From assembly GCA_028015205.1 (NCBI GenBank), contig JAPWFG010000026.1, positions 868,001 through 932,000 of the forward strand: a stretch of DNA of 64,000 nucleotides, given 5' to 3'. Made by a program: the position numbers and the translations under genes. The notes under the pieces are model-generated. The model was not told the DNA's origin. It saw only the letters and a list, made by a program, of their open reading frames with translations, and did not search any database. The DNA comes from Mytilisepta virgata (Eukaryota > Mollusca > Bivalvia > Mytilida > Mytilidae). Position 1 is the first letter of the stretch, and each line of letters begins with the position of its first letter. Of this stretch, positions 1 to 10,045 are shown piece by piece.

Positions 1-133
1 TAGTTTAAATTTTAGGTATTTTTTATAAAGTTCCATGGTATTACCACGCCTTAAGTTACATTTTTCACACTTAGGTTACAGATACACTGTTATAACTTTA
101 CTAAACTTGTTAGACATGTTAGAACTTGGTAAA

Positions 134-339
134 AAAAAAGGACAAATATACCTAAGGAGCAATAAAAAAACGTAATCCATTGGACAGACAAACCCGGGAA
201 GACAAACGAACAACCACAAGCACAACAAATAAACACAGAAAACTAAAAACAATGAACAACACGAACTCCTATAAAACCAGGAGTGAACCCAGGTGCTCCG
301 GAAGGGTAAGCAGTTCCTGCTCCGTATACGGCACCCGTC
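134..339 (-). mobile_element. Retroelement 3'-end fragment (Penelope-type), 206 bp
   Basis: This stretch is absent from unit C, where position 43031 shows the empty site ggtaaataacgc. It is flanked by the 6-bp duplication GGTAAA at 128-133 and 340-345. The same sequence borders reverse-transcriptase coding remnants at 50720-50935 and 62991-63200, where it lies on the 3' side of the minus-strand ORF. It is therefore the 3' untranslated end of that retroelement, inserted as a severely 5'-truncated copy. Confidence 0.8.
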
Positions 340-345
340 GGTAAA

Positions 346-1614
346 TACGCGAATGTATATGTGACGTCAAGTTGCGCATCTAACATGTCTAACGTCATTT
401 CTACTTTGATGTAGAAATAAAAAATATCCAGGAAGTGTAGATGATCTTTATTGTCCTTTTAAAAAAATATTGTTACCTGTTTGCAATTTCGCTGTTCTCA
501 CGAATTCGCCTGGTCTGGTAGAATTAATTCGTACCGCTTCGGTATTTTTCGGTATTTGAATATTGAGAATCAAATTAAATCGATTGAAATTGTGCGTATA
601 ATCAACATACAGACTGACCAAGGTTAGCTTAACTTTATGATCTCATGACATGGTGCATTGATCATGTACATTTATTTATTTTTTCCATTTTTGGTTAATA
701 ATTGGGCCACACAAAATTGATTTTTAGTTCTTTTGATTTTATGGTAAATATAGGTGCGAGCGAGCAAAAAGTAAAAAAAAAAATTCTTGCGGACTAGTTT
801 TTTTTCAAGCGAAGATCAATCTTAAAGCGACACAATTTTTAACTAAATTATTCCAAAAAAAATGGAAGAAAATCAAATTTTTAACAAACATTTAGGAGCG
901 GGCGAAAAAAAAATCATTTAATTTGTTGAAAAAAGAAGAATAAGAGGCGAATTTTGGTCATTTATTTCTAGATGAAGGGGAAAAAAATCAACTTGGTTTT
1001 GGCCTAATTTGTAAGGGATTTAACGGCGAATATTTCAGTCAAAATAAGACATTATCAGCTCCCACTGTTTGAAAAATGTTTTCAGGCGTCAGTTATCCTT
1101 ACGGATCTTTACTAAGACGTTTTTGGTTAAATTTTGTGATAACGACAATACCCTCTAAATTTAATGCACTTTGAAATAAAAAATGGTGTTTTCAAATTAA
1201 GTGGAGTTGGTCCACTTGACGCACTTTGATTTTGTGAAGCTTGATCATAGTTTAACGCACTTTGAATTCAGAAAATATAAGTAAGAAATAGTAACTCGAA
1301 AAATTATATCAAAGATATGAATTTCTTACATCTACATTCCATATAGCAGAGTGGAAAAACGGAAAGTGTTTTAAACGTAAGAAACTTTTGAATGCTTAAT
1401 ATTTTACGGGACTATAAGGATACAGCGGCAATACATCCATCAACAACATGAAAATCAAACACTGCCATTCAACACATAATAATAGATATAATCTGCAACT
1501 CCTTAAAAAAGTAAAAAATTATAAATAAATTAATAACATGGTAACTAAATAATTAAATAAAAATAAAGAAAATAATAAGAACATGAAAATGAAACTAGAA
1601 CTGTGAGGGACCTC
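346..1614. other. Non-coding left arm of unit A
   Basis: AT-rich sequence collinear with 43036-44290 of unit C. Poly-A and poly-T runs are frequent and differ in length between the units. I see no ORF, RNA gene or clear mobile-element terminus. Unit B lacks this part. Confidence 0.7.
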
Positions 1615-2330
1615 ACTAATTATACCCCCCCCCCCCCACCTGCTGTTAATTTACAAAAAACTCATATCAAATCTGTGATATAAAATTTGGAAGCCCTATT
1701 TAACAAAGCTATGAGGAGCTAATTGATCAATGAAATCCTTATTAAGTGCATATCTAATAAAAGACTAAAGTATTGGACCATAACAGAATTTCTAAGTCCA
1801 AAAGAGTATAAATATGGAAAAAAATTATTGGATCAGGACATACTTCTCATGCGCACATCTACATACTAGGATCTAACAGTGTGCAAAGTTTCTTTAACCT
1901 CTGATAAGGCTGCGGGTACAAAACAAAATTGGGGATAAACAGAATTTCTAAGTCCAAAAGGATATAAAAGTATGGGAAAAGTATTGAACCAGGACATATT
2001 TTGCATGCACAAAACCTAACAGTATGCAAAGTTTCATTAACCTCTGATAAGGCATAATTGAGAAACTGCGGGTACAAAAAAATTGGGGGATAAACAGAAT
2101 TTCTAAGTCCAAAAGGGTATAAAATTATGGAAAAAAGTATTTGACCAGGACATACTTCGCATGCGCACATCTACATAGTAGGATCTAACAGTATGCAACG
2201 TTTAATTTACCACTGATAAGGCATGTTTGAGAAACTGCGGGTACAAAAGATTCTGGACAGACAGACAGACAGGCGGACAGGCTGATTCCTATATACCCTT
2301 CAAACTATGTTTGCGGGGGGTATAAAAATG
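1615..2330. mobile_element. Non-autonomous element with C-run/G-run ends and a 155-bp internal tandem repeat
   Basis: It begins attatacccccc (about 1617) and ends ggggggtataa (about 2327), which are inverted copies. Inside, a unit of about 155 bp starting 'cagaatttctaagtcc' occurs three times (about 1787, 1939, 2094), each containing gcatgcgcacatctaca or a decayed form. The array is followed by a gacagacagacaggcggacagg stretch. In unit C (44305-44870) the same element holds only two units, so copy number changed after duplication. No transposase is encoded; the 103-codon minus-strand frame here is just the repeat read through. Confidence 0.65.
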
Positions 2331-3780
2331 TATATCATATGAAAGGAAAAGATTTGCTGTTCGTCCTGTAATTATTATCTGCAATACATAAACGTTATCG
2401 AAAGTCGGATGCATGACATTGCTGAAACAAAATCACCCAAATTAGTACCTTGAGCAGCAGATACCATGAAATCGAGCATGGGGACCCCCAAATATTTTTA
2501 TATCATCAGAAAGCTCGTGGATGAGGCAATATAATATTAGTTTTTTCTCGAATCTGTAGGATTAACATCGATGGGTTTGATAGACTTTTCGAGCAAAGGT
2601 TTCCAAAATTTGACGTTTTCCCTATATATCCTATGTTAAAAGTTAATTTCAGAACGCTTTTTCAAAGGGTTATAGCAAACAAATAAGCACGGGTACCCCC
2701 TTTTTTATTTCATATTCCAATGTATTTCGATTAGCTTTACATACTGACAAAAAATTAGAAAACTGTGAATACATTCAATTACTTCGCATTGACCCTAAAA
2801 GTATAATACCCTCTAAAATAGGAATTCAGTAATGTTTCATCAATCAAAAAGAATGAAAAGTGGATTTATGTCAGCTGGAGCATTCAGGGAACCTTTATTC
2901 TGTGCAGTTGTTGTTTTCACCGACAATCAAAATTTTATTGGTTGTGCGTAACCACAGCGTTTCACCAGTGAATAACGAAAGAACGGTTTTTAAAGAATTT
3001 GCATAATTATAAATAATGGAATGTAGAGGCGTTTATATGCCTCAGCGAATACAAATATATAAGCACTTTTTTATCGAAGTGTATAATATCAATATTTCCT
3101 AAATTCAGACTTTCATATAAAGAAGCAACCTTTCAAGAAAGTGACTGGATCCTGAAGCTTTTCCCTGTGCGTATTTTTCTAAAACGTTCATTAATTTTAA
3201 AATTAATTTTGTTATGGAAGAAAAATTGCAAAATATAGCATGACTTTAATTGGTCTCAAATTTTTTTAATGACTGTTTATATTAATGCAATCAAGAAAAA
3301 TGTTCATTCAAATAAAAATGATATACAATTCACAAAACTCTAAAAGACATAGCAAAATGCCGTTGGTATTCGATACTTGTATAAATGAATTTGTCTCCTC
3401 TAATTAATATGAATTCAACTGATAATCTTCCTAAAAAAAATTTTTCGAACTACTGATTCAGCAGTGTTTTATAATCTCTATTCACATTCATAGACATACC
3501 TTCTAGATACCTCTTTAACGCTATAATAAGGTATAATTCCGTCCAATCGTTATTTAAAAATAAAGGCCAAACATCTACTAGTTTGAAATTGAGTAAATAG
3601 TAACTCACGAAATACAATGAAAGTTAAAAAAGGGGGCAAGGTATAAATAAACGAATAAGGAATGAATAAGTAGCGAATAAGTAACAGGGTATCAGCCGAA
3701 ACTAGTACATATGCTTTATAAGGGTTATTTCAACTCTAGGAACCCATAATTAACAAGAGACAAGAAAAGAAAAGAAATCA
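2331..3780. other. Non-coding left arm, shared by units A, B and C
   Basis: From 2798 on, this sequence is also found at the start of unit B (22920 on) and in C (45350 on). It is AT-rich and no gene is visible. The point 2798 is the left breakpoint of unit B. Confidence 0.7.
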
Positions 3781-3785
3781 TTGAG

Positions 3786-4080
3786 TAGAGGCTCTCAAGA
3801 GCCTGTATCGATCACCTGGATTTAACTTTTCACCTTGAGCAGACCTAAAAATTTAAATGTTGCAGTCAATTTAGCAGGTTGTGTCGCCTGCGGAAAAGAT
3901 CTATCAAGGTAGGTTTACGCTGGAGGCCGTCTTTAAAGGGCAATAACTGCTATAATTGGTCAATCAATGATTTTGGTCATGTTAACTTATTTGCAGATCT
4001 TACTTTGTTGAACATTTTTGCTGTTTACAATTTGTCTTTATCTATAATAATATTTAAGATAATAACCTAAAACTGCAAAA
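3786..4080 (+). mobile_element. Deletion derivative of the CTAGAGGCTC repeat family
   Basis: It starts with the palindrome gaggctctcaagagcctg and resembles the long member at 23874-25350, but the 166-bp tandem interior is missing: the sequence jumps to the 'tttacgctggaggccgtc' segment. A short open frame at 3879-4070 lies wholly in this repeat and is not a gene. Confidence 0.6.
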
Positions 4081-4429
4081 TTTCTTTAAAATTAACAATT
4101 CAGGGGAAATAACCCAACAAAGGGTTGAAAATTTAATGGCAGGTAGATCGTGACCTGATGAACATTTTTATCCAAAAAAATTAAAAAAATGAAAATAGCA
4201 TGAAAACATTAAAAATGGAAAAAGAATGCGCAGTCATATGTTCCAGGACTAGAATACATACGCGCTAACAGGGTAATTACACCTCCACGAACCAATAACT
4301 AGCACCAGAGAAAAAACATAAAAGACGTTTTACAGAATGATTGCGCCTGAAATAGGTTAAATTGTGTTTTGCACACTTGTCTCTTTCAAAATATCTCAAA
4401 AAGTCTTTAAAATTAAGAAATGATCAAAG

Positions 4430-4635
4430 CAAAGAATGTTATAAAAGTAAACAAAATAACGAAAAAGTAGCGAATAAGGAATAAATAACGAATAAGTAAT
4501 AAGGAATAAGTAACGAATAAGTAATAAGGAATAAGTAACGAATGAGAAACTAGTAACGAATAAATAACGAATAAGGAATAAGGAATAAGTAGCGAATAAG
4601 TAACAAATATGAAAATAAGGAATAAGTAACCAACT
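4430..4635. repeat. Degenerate GAATAAGTAAC simple repeat
   Basis: Irregular alternation of aataagg, aataagtaac and gaataag words. Related stretches occur at 25985-26050 (short) and 47760-47940 (long). The minus-strand open frame across it is low complexity and not coding. The sequence from 4640 to 5140 is AT-rich shared arm without features. Confidence 0.75.
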
Positions 4636-5160
4636 TGACGACCCTGAATTCACCGAACCTTTCTTACCTACAGATCAATGAACTATTCGAAAGGTTAGTG
4701 AATGTCGTAATTTTTTCCTATGTTTACAATGGACAAAGTTGAAAAGTTAGGGAAAAAACTTTTAAAAACGAGAAAGCTTATTGTTCACATTTGAAATATT
4801 GTTGCCGGTAACATCCGTTTTCAGAAATTAGTCAATAATTTTACACATTAAGCCTTCAAAAGCTTGCTATTTATCGAAAACTGAGAGAGTCAGTTCGGTG
4901 CAATGTACTTTAGGAAATTATCCTGCCGTCAGACATGTTCATACATGGCAAGAGATCTTGTCTTTTTAAGAGGGAGAACTAATATACAAGAAAGGATATA
5001 GGTGAACCCATATCAAATGATACTCGATTAACTTGATTTAATTTGTAGCAGTATTCTACATTTATCTGGGTGGTATACCCTGAGAAAATATTTGTTCTGA
5101 ATTGCTGTTTTAGATTAACATTTGTAGCTCTAAATGATCATATATATATATATATATATA

Positions 5161-5290
5161 CACTGTTAAAATCAGATTTTAATACTGTCAAATGTCTGTC
5201 CGCCTATGGCGGGACTCGAACTCACACCGTTGAGACACTATGGCACCTATTCGCCTAGCACCATGTCCAGCGCAAGAAGAACACTCGGCC
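5161..5290 (-). mobile_element. tRNA-derived SINE, copy 1
   Basis: Read on the minus strand, the right part is tRNA-like. It starts GGCCGAGTG, and the B-box-like GAGTTCGAGTCCCGCC is near 5205-5220, resembling class II (Leu/Ser-type) tRNA. The tail reads TTTAAAATC.. AACAGTG. A second copy with the same ends lies at 5607-5735. Both sit in a (TA)n tract that is uninterrupted in unit C (48425-48441), so they inserted after the duplication, or the C copy lost them. Confidence 0.65.
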
Positions 5291-5294
5291 AAAT

Positions 5295-5600
5295 CCGCTA
5301 TAAAATATAGCTTCAGTGGCAGAGGTGAATCTTGGGATGAACATGGTACATGTGTGTATGCGTGTTGCGATGGAATTTTATTACCTCTCTGGCATTTATT
5401 TGGCAGCAATCAGATTTAGCTATTTTTTGATACATTATATGGGATGATAATGTTTTATTATCATACAGTCACATTAAATACAGTATTTAACTAATCGACT
5501 TAATATTGTGACAACCATATAATGTATATATCCAGTGGATTTCCAAAGCATTATCGGAGATACATGGTAGTCCTAAATATTTATATACGTCTAGATACTA
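5295..5600. other. Unassigned sequence between two SINE copies
   Basis: About 300 bp present only in unit A. No ORF, terminal repeats or known motif could be recognised. It may be the 3' body of a longer composite insertion that includes both flanking SINE copies. Confidence 0.4.
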
Positions 5601-5606
5601 ACCCAA

Positions 5607-5733
5607 CACTGTTAAAATCAGATTTTAATACTGTCAAATTTCTGTCCGCCTATGGCGGGACTCGAACTCCCACCGTTGAGACAGTATGGCACCTATTCGC
5701 CTAGCACCATGTCCAGCTCCCTAGACCACTCGG

Positions 5734-5735
<2 letters not shown>
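5607..5735 (-). mobile_element. tRNA-derived SINE, copy 2
   Basis: It is nearly identical to copy 1 at 5161-5290 and the tRNA-like head is better preserved: on the minus strand GGCCGAGTGGTCTAGGGAG carries an A-box-like TGGTCTAGGG, and GAGTTCGAGTCCC gives the B-box. It is followed by a (TA)n run at 5737-5763. A true tRNA gene is unlikely because the same head-plus-tail sequence occurs twice within 450 bp. Confidence 0.68.
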
Positions 5736-5767
<32 letters not shown>

Positions 5768-5792
5768 AATTTACTGGTTTGGTAAAGAATGA

Positions 5793-6086
5793 AATAAAAT
5801 CTTTTATATACCATTTAGAGGAGGAGTAATATCAGCACAACAAGCACTTTTTAACAAAAGAATGTCTGCTGTAAGGACATGCGTAGATTGGACATTCGGA
5901 AAAAATTTAAATCTTTTTGCATTTCTTGATTACAAGAAGAATCTTAAACTGTATTTACAACCACTGGGAAAATACTATTTGGTTGGCACAATTCTGGTTA
6001 ATTGTCACACTTGTCTGTATGGAAGTGAAACTGGTTTGTATTTCGGTGTTGACCCTCCAAGTCTAGAACGATATTTTACCGGGTGA
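5793..6086 (+). pseudogene. PIF/Harbinger transposase, C-terminal remnant
   Basis: The frame opens after a TGA at 5790-5792 and runs to a TGA at 6084-6086, giving about 97 codons. From family knowledge, the C-terminal part of animal PIF/Harbinger (HARBI1-like) DDE nucleases reads like ..AMSxVRxSVEWxFG..., then a FLDFKKNLK-like segment, then FFGxDPPxLExYF. Here I see MSAVRTCVDWTFG, FLDYKKNLKLYLQPLGKYY and YFGVDPPSLERYF in that order. The usual acidic E of VEW, which I take to be the third catalytic residue, is D here (VDW). The N-terminal two thirds, with the first catalytic aspartates and the helix-turn-helix, are missing: the left edge abuts a (TA)n tract and SINE copy. It points towards the partner gene at 6298-7402, a typical two-gene layout for this superfamily. 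It cannot be functional alone. Confidence 0.82.
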
Positions 6087-6297
6087 AAGACAGAAATAGC
6101 AGACCCATAACTGATATTTGTAGCTTATGTGACTTATGGGTAATTCTGAAGAAAATGGATTTCAAGACAATTTATTTTATATAATAAATAATTTAAATAA
6201 ATAATTTACTCATATTCATAGAGTTACATTGTACATGTATCTGAGTTCTCTGCAAATTAACTTTGTTTATTGGTAAGAGTTTTTATCAGTTCGAACA

Positions 6298-7402
6298 TCA
6301 TTTTTTCTCCTGACTTTCTAATTCTAACTTTTGCTGGCGTTCTGCCTTTTCTAATTCAAATTCTTCCCTCTTAAACTTCACTTCTTCCTTCTGTAACTCC
6401 ATCTCCTATCGCCTTGCCTCATAATCGCTCTTGTTCTGTAAAAAGAATGTATCAATAGAATGAATGGTCGTATAGAAAGGAAAGATTAGAGAGAATATGT
6501 GTGTGACAACAACAAACACAATACATATAAAAACTCCGATTTATCAAGATACATGGCTTTTACTGAGACGGTCAACAAAGTGACAAAAGTTTTACATCTT
6601 TAAAAGTCAAAGTTTTACACATTGTATATGTCTAAATCTATTCAAAATGTACACATTTTTATACTTTTCATACGGCTTTTGACAAAATGTACACATTGTA
6701 TACGATTGTTTACATTTTTGCAATAGATTTAGACAAACACAAAGTGTAAAACTTTGACTTTAGAAATGTAAAACTTTTATCACTTACTTGACCGCCGCAG
6801 TATTCCCGTACTGCATGTTGATGTTGCATGAGGATCTTCAACAATGAACAACATTTATTGTCATATTTTGCATTTATTTCTTCAGAAAAAAATTAGTTTT
6901 TTTTTCATTCAATTAAAGTTCTTCTTCAATTACTAGTAGATTGACTAGGGCTTGTTCAGTTTATAAAAAAACTATTTTTATATTCACTGTACCCCGTTTC
7001 ATCAATTTGAACTATGATGAATTTTCAGCATTTTTCATTAATATTCAATTCATTATTTAAAAGTTTGATGGGCCATTCTTTGATATTCTATTTGAAATTT
7101 AGAGTTGTGAATGAACCATACCATTTACAGCATCAATATGCTTAGAGTCCATGACCCCTTGTCTTCCAAATCTCTGCAAGTTCTTGAAAAAAAAGAACAA
7201 TATTTTCATATTTTATGAAAGAAACCTTACCCTCTTTGGTGTCATGGTTTCGATTGCTCTTTTCCTAACATCTTGTGTAGCTTTCTCGGTAGCAGCAGCC
7301 TTTTCCTTCTCGTTTTCTCGCCTTCTCTCTTCCTCCTCTATGAGCCAGTCAATGTCTTCCAGGAGATTGTCTTTTTCACAGTATTCCTCATCTATACCAA
7401 GC
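6298..7402 (-). pseudogene. Harbinger-associated Myb/SANT-type accessory gene, three 3' exons, broken
   Basis: Three exons with canonical borders can be read on the minus strand: 7402-7231 (acceptor TTTTAG, donor GTAAGG), 7173-7129 (acceptor CTTGCAG, donor GTAAATGG) and 6435-6298 (acceptor TTTTACAG, stop TGA). They join in one frame. Exon 1 gives an acidic/basic helix ending in KRAIETMTPKR, exon 2 encodes 15 residues (RFGRQGVMDSKHIDA), and exon 3 is a charged coiled-coil tail rich in E, K and R. This resembles the C-terminal tail of the Myb/SANT-like protein encoded beside the transposase in PIF/Harbinger elements. Exon 3 has an in-frame TAG at 6406-6408, nine codons in. No Myb/SANT domain exon could be found between 7403 and the retroelement at 8103, so the gene is also truncated. 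Family assignment is inference; the exon structure is seen directly. Confidence 0.68.
6561..6802. mobile_element. Hairpin MITE inside the intron of the Harbinger accessory gene
   Basis: Left end TACTGAGACGGTCAACAAAG and right end, reversed, TACTGCGGCGGTCAAGTAAG. The arms go on pairing through GTGAcAAAAGTTTTACAT for about 80 bp. The TA at both outer edges fits a TA target duplication (Tc1/mariner-type). The centre is a short AT-rich loop. It has no coding capacity and lies between the second and third exon of the accessory gene. Confidence 0.75.
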
Positions 7403-8102
7403 CTAAAATGGATAACAGATCATAAAGAAAAGTCAATAGAATGTCAGATAAGTATAATATTTTACAGGACATAAAATTTAAGTATGAACTTTGAATTGTT
7501 GTAAACATTGATAAATCATTGTTTTTGTATGGTCATCTTAGTGTCAAATATACAAAAAAAAACAACTTACACACGAGGCACTTTCACACATCAATGATAC
7601 TTATAATTTATTACATGGGCGAAAATCATGATTTTTCAAGGTTTTAATTTTATTGTTTATACTTTTTTTAACTTTTAGGCTTTGTAAATGTATCGACGAA
7701 AAAAGGAATGCCATAAATTTGAAATTTTGTGAGACACAAAAACATCTTTAGATAAAACTATAAACAAGATCTTGGTCAACTTGATTGTACTGTACGAAGA
7801 TGTTTTTGTCTAGTGTTATCAACCAGAAATGGATCAATACCACAAGCCTGACTTTGCAACTGAACTATGTCAGATTTACATATGAACAAGTGGCAAGTTA
7901 ACTCATATGCCAATGGTTCAAGTCCTTTTTTTTCCTATAAATATGAACGCTATAACTTATATAATCCCTATAAAGCTCTTTACAACTAGAATTTAAAGTT
8001 GTTGAAGTAATATTTCAATTTCTACGACACAGTGTTATGTTATTTTCAAAAGATCTGGCCATAGTGTTACGAGTCAATCAGCTTACTTTTTCAAATTTGA
8101 GT
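7403..8102. other. Unassigned AT-rich sequence
   Basis: About 700 bp between the Harbinger accessory exon and the retroelement fragment, where the DNA-binding exon of the accessory gene would be expected. No open frame with a SANT-like pattern was found on the minus strand and no other feature is visible. Confidence 0.4.
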
Positions 8103-9365
8103 TCATCTCCTTCTTGAATTGAGAATGTAAGAGCTGAGTTCTCTCTCAATCAATTCGTGATGACGACCGTAAAATTTCCTACGTGATGTCATCAACTTAT
8201 CCCTGATAAAACCCTGGTTAACAAGCTTTTGTGACAGCAGTAATCCTCTTTGTCGAAAGTCAGGGTAACTCACGCATGCCTTTGAAAATCGGATAAGCTG
8301 AGAGACGTAGACGCCATATGCAGGCGATGCTGGTATATAACTGTTTTGCTTTTCAACTATTGTCAATGGCAGGTAACTATACACAACTCAAATTAACACT
8401 TTACTTTGATCATGAACAAGCATTTAAAGAATTTTGTCCAATGAGTGTCTAGTTTACCTTGAAAAAAAGGAGCTTCTTTAGGTCAATCCAAACAGAAAAT
8501 TACGAGTATCCATTACAGGGGACGTAAATTATTGTTCAAGTTGAAATTTTTTTCAGTTATTCATAACTCTTGAACATTAAAAGTCAGGGTAACTCACTCA
8601 TGCCATTGAAAATCGGATAAGCTGAGAAACGTAGACGCCATATGCAGGCGATGCCGGTATATTGCTACTCAAGAAGGGAAAACTAACAATAAGAAAGTTG
8701 AAGTCATCACGTTTGTCATAAAGTTTTGTCTTCAAATGTCCCTCATAGTCTATTTCAAGAAACAAATCCATATATGAAGCGGACTTTGGTGTATCTGTAG
8801 TATCCTTAATTTCAAGCTCACTGGGCTAGATAAGATGTAGAAAGTCTTGGAATTTGTCGTTATTTAATGACAACACATCACCTATATAACGAAAAGTGAA
8901 ATTAAAGGATTGGGCTAGTTTCTTTTTGTTTTCACGTAGTAACCCTTGAATGAAGTCCGCTTCATATGAGTACAGAAACAGATCGGCGAGGAGAGGAGCA
9001 CAGTTGCTTCCCATTGGAATGCCGATTGTTTGTTGAAAAATTAGACCGCCAAATTCAACGACTGTGTTGTCTATGAGAAAATCTAACATGTCTGTAATTT
9101 CATCTTCAGAATACTTTTTGTCAGAATCAGAGTGGTTCTTCACGAAATAAGCCTTTTCTCTACCTAGAACAAGAAATTTATACCTGCATGTCCCATTTTT
9201 CTTGAAAAAAACATTGATGAACTAGTTGCTTTAAGCGATCTTTTAATTGAGAATGTGGTATGGTATTGTAGAGTGTAGAGAAGTCGAATGTTTTTATGAT
9301 GTTGCATGTAGCCAAAGATTTTGATTTTAGATATTGAAGTCAATTTTGGGAGTTTTAAAGAATTC
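8103..9365 (-). pseudogene. Retroelement reverse-transcriptase remnant (probably Penelope-like)
   Basis: The minus strand contains, in N-to-C order: a palm motif FDFSTLYNTIPH near 9275; the segment GIPMGSNCAPLLADLFLYSY near 8990, the usual xGxxMGxxxAPxxAxxF block; and the catalytic box, here FRYIGDVLSLN near 8870. The family box is YIDD, so one catalytic aspartate is replaced by G. After that the copy is rearranged: 8820-8580 encodes the linker up to AYGVYVSQL, and 8384-8103 repeats that linker end and continues to KFYGRHHELIERE. The 195 bp between (8385-8578) are unrelated. Penelope-like assignment rests on the spacing of these blocks as I know them and is not certain. The element is dead. 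Confidence 0.72.
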
Positions 9366-9400
9366 CTTCTACACGTACACGTACACGTACACGTTTACGT
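9366..9400. repeat. ACACGT microsatellite
   Basis: At 9371-9396 the word acacgt/acgtac repeats about four times next to the edge of the reverse-transcriptase remnant. Confidence 0.7.
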
Positions 9401-9419
9401 TGCTAAACATCTCTATTGT

Positions 9420-9603
9420 TACAGTCAAACCTGCTTTAAAGGGTACATCAATATAACAAATCACTGTCTATAAAGGCCACTGTGAAAGTGTCCCCATTAT
9501 GAACAAAACTTCTAAAATTCACTTCTGTATAAAGGGCACCTACTCATAAAGAGCACATTTCTTTGGTCCCATGGGTGCCCTTTGTACACAGCTTCTACTA
9601 TAC
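9420..9603. mobile_element. Degenerate MITE, same family as 17767-17945
   Basis: Starts acagtcaaacctgc and contains 'tataaagggcac' words and 'tgccctttgtac', matching the element at 17767-17945 in inverse order. The right terminal repeat is decayed. Confidence 0.6.
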
Positions 9604-9753
9604 ATGTACATACATGTAGAAGCACACTACTACTTGGTAAAGAGCCGTAGGATGAGCTGATGACATAAAATTAGTACCCTACTATCTACATGTACATAGA
9701 CGATTGTTGCCAAAAGAAATGTTCAAGTTCCACAAGAAAGAAAATCTGGACAA

Positions 9754-10041
9754 TTGGCTCGGTGGTTTCAGACAAGAAGATCTTTAAGTAAATTTTCCAT
9801 AGGGTCATTTGTTAAACTATGTTCGGCTCTAGCGTCTTGGATGACGGGTGGGGTCATCAGATATATTTCTGAAAGAGGACCACCTAAAGGCAATTGCTGC
9901 CTTGTTTTGTTCCAATTGGCCCAGTGGTTTCAGGGGAGAAGATCTTTACAGGAAAGTTTATGACGACATGACAACAACGGACGACGGACGCCAAGTGATG
10001 GCAATAGCTCACATGGCCATTAGGCCAGGTGAGTTAAAAAT
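9754..10041 (+). mobile_element. 3' part of the CTAGAGGCTC/GGTGAGCTAAAAA repeat family
   Basis: It has one 166-bp type unit (ttccatagggtc ... ggaccacc ... ttccaattgg), then cgacggacgccaagtgatgg and the terminal hairpin agctcacatggcc-att-aggccaggtgagttaaaaa. It matches the right half of the long member at 23874-25350. The two open frames across it are repeat sequence. Confidence 0.65.
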
Positions 10042-10045
10042 ATAA

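Noticed and set aside
5607..5735. Functional tRNA-Leu/Ser gene
   Set aside because: Head plus the same non-tRNA tail occurs twice in 450 bp, and I cannot fold a convincing acceptor stem; a SINE is the better call.
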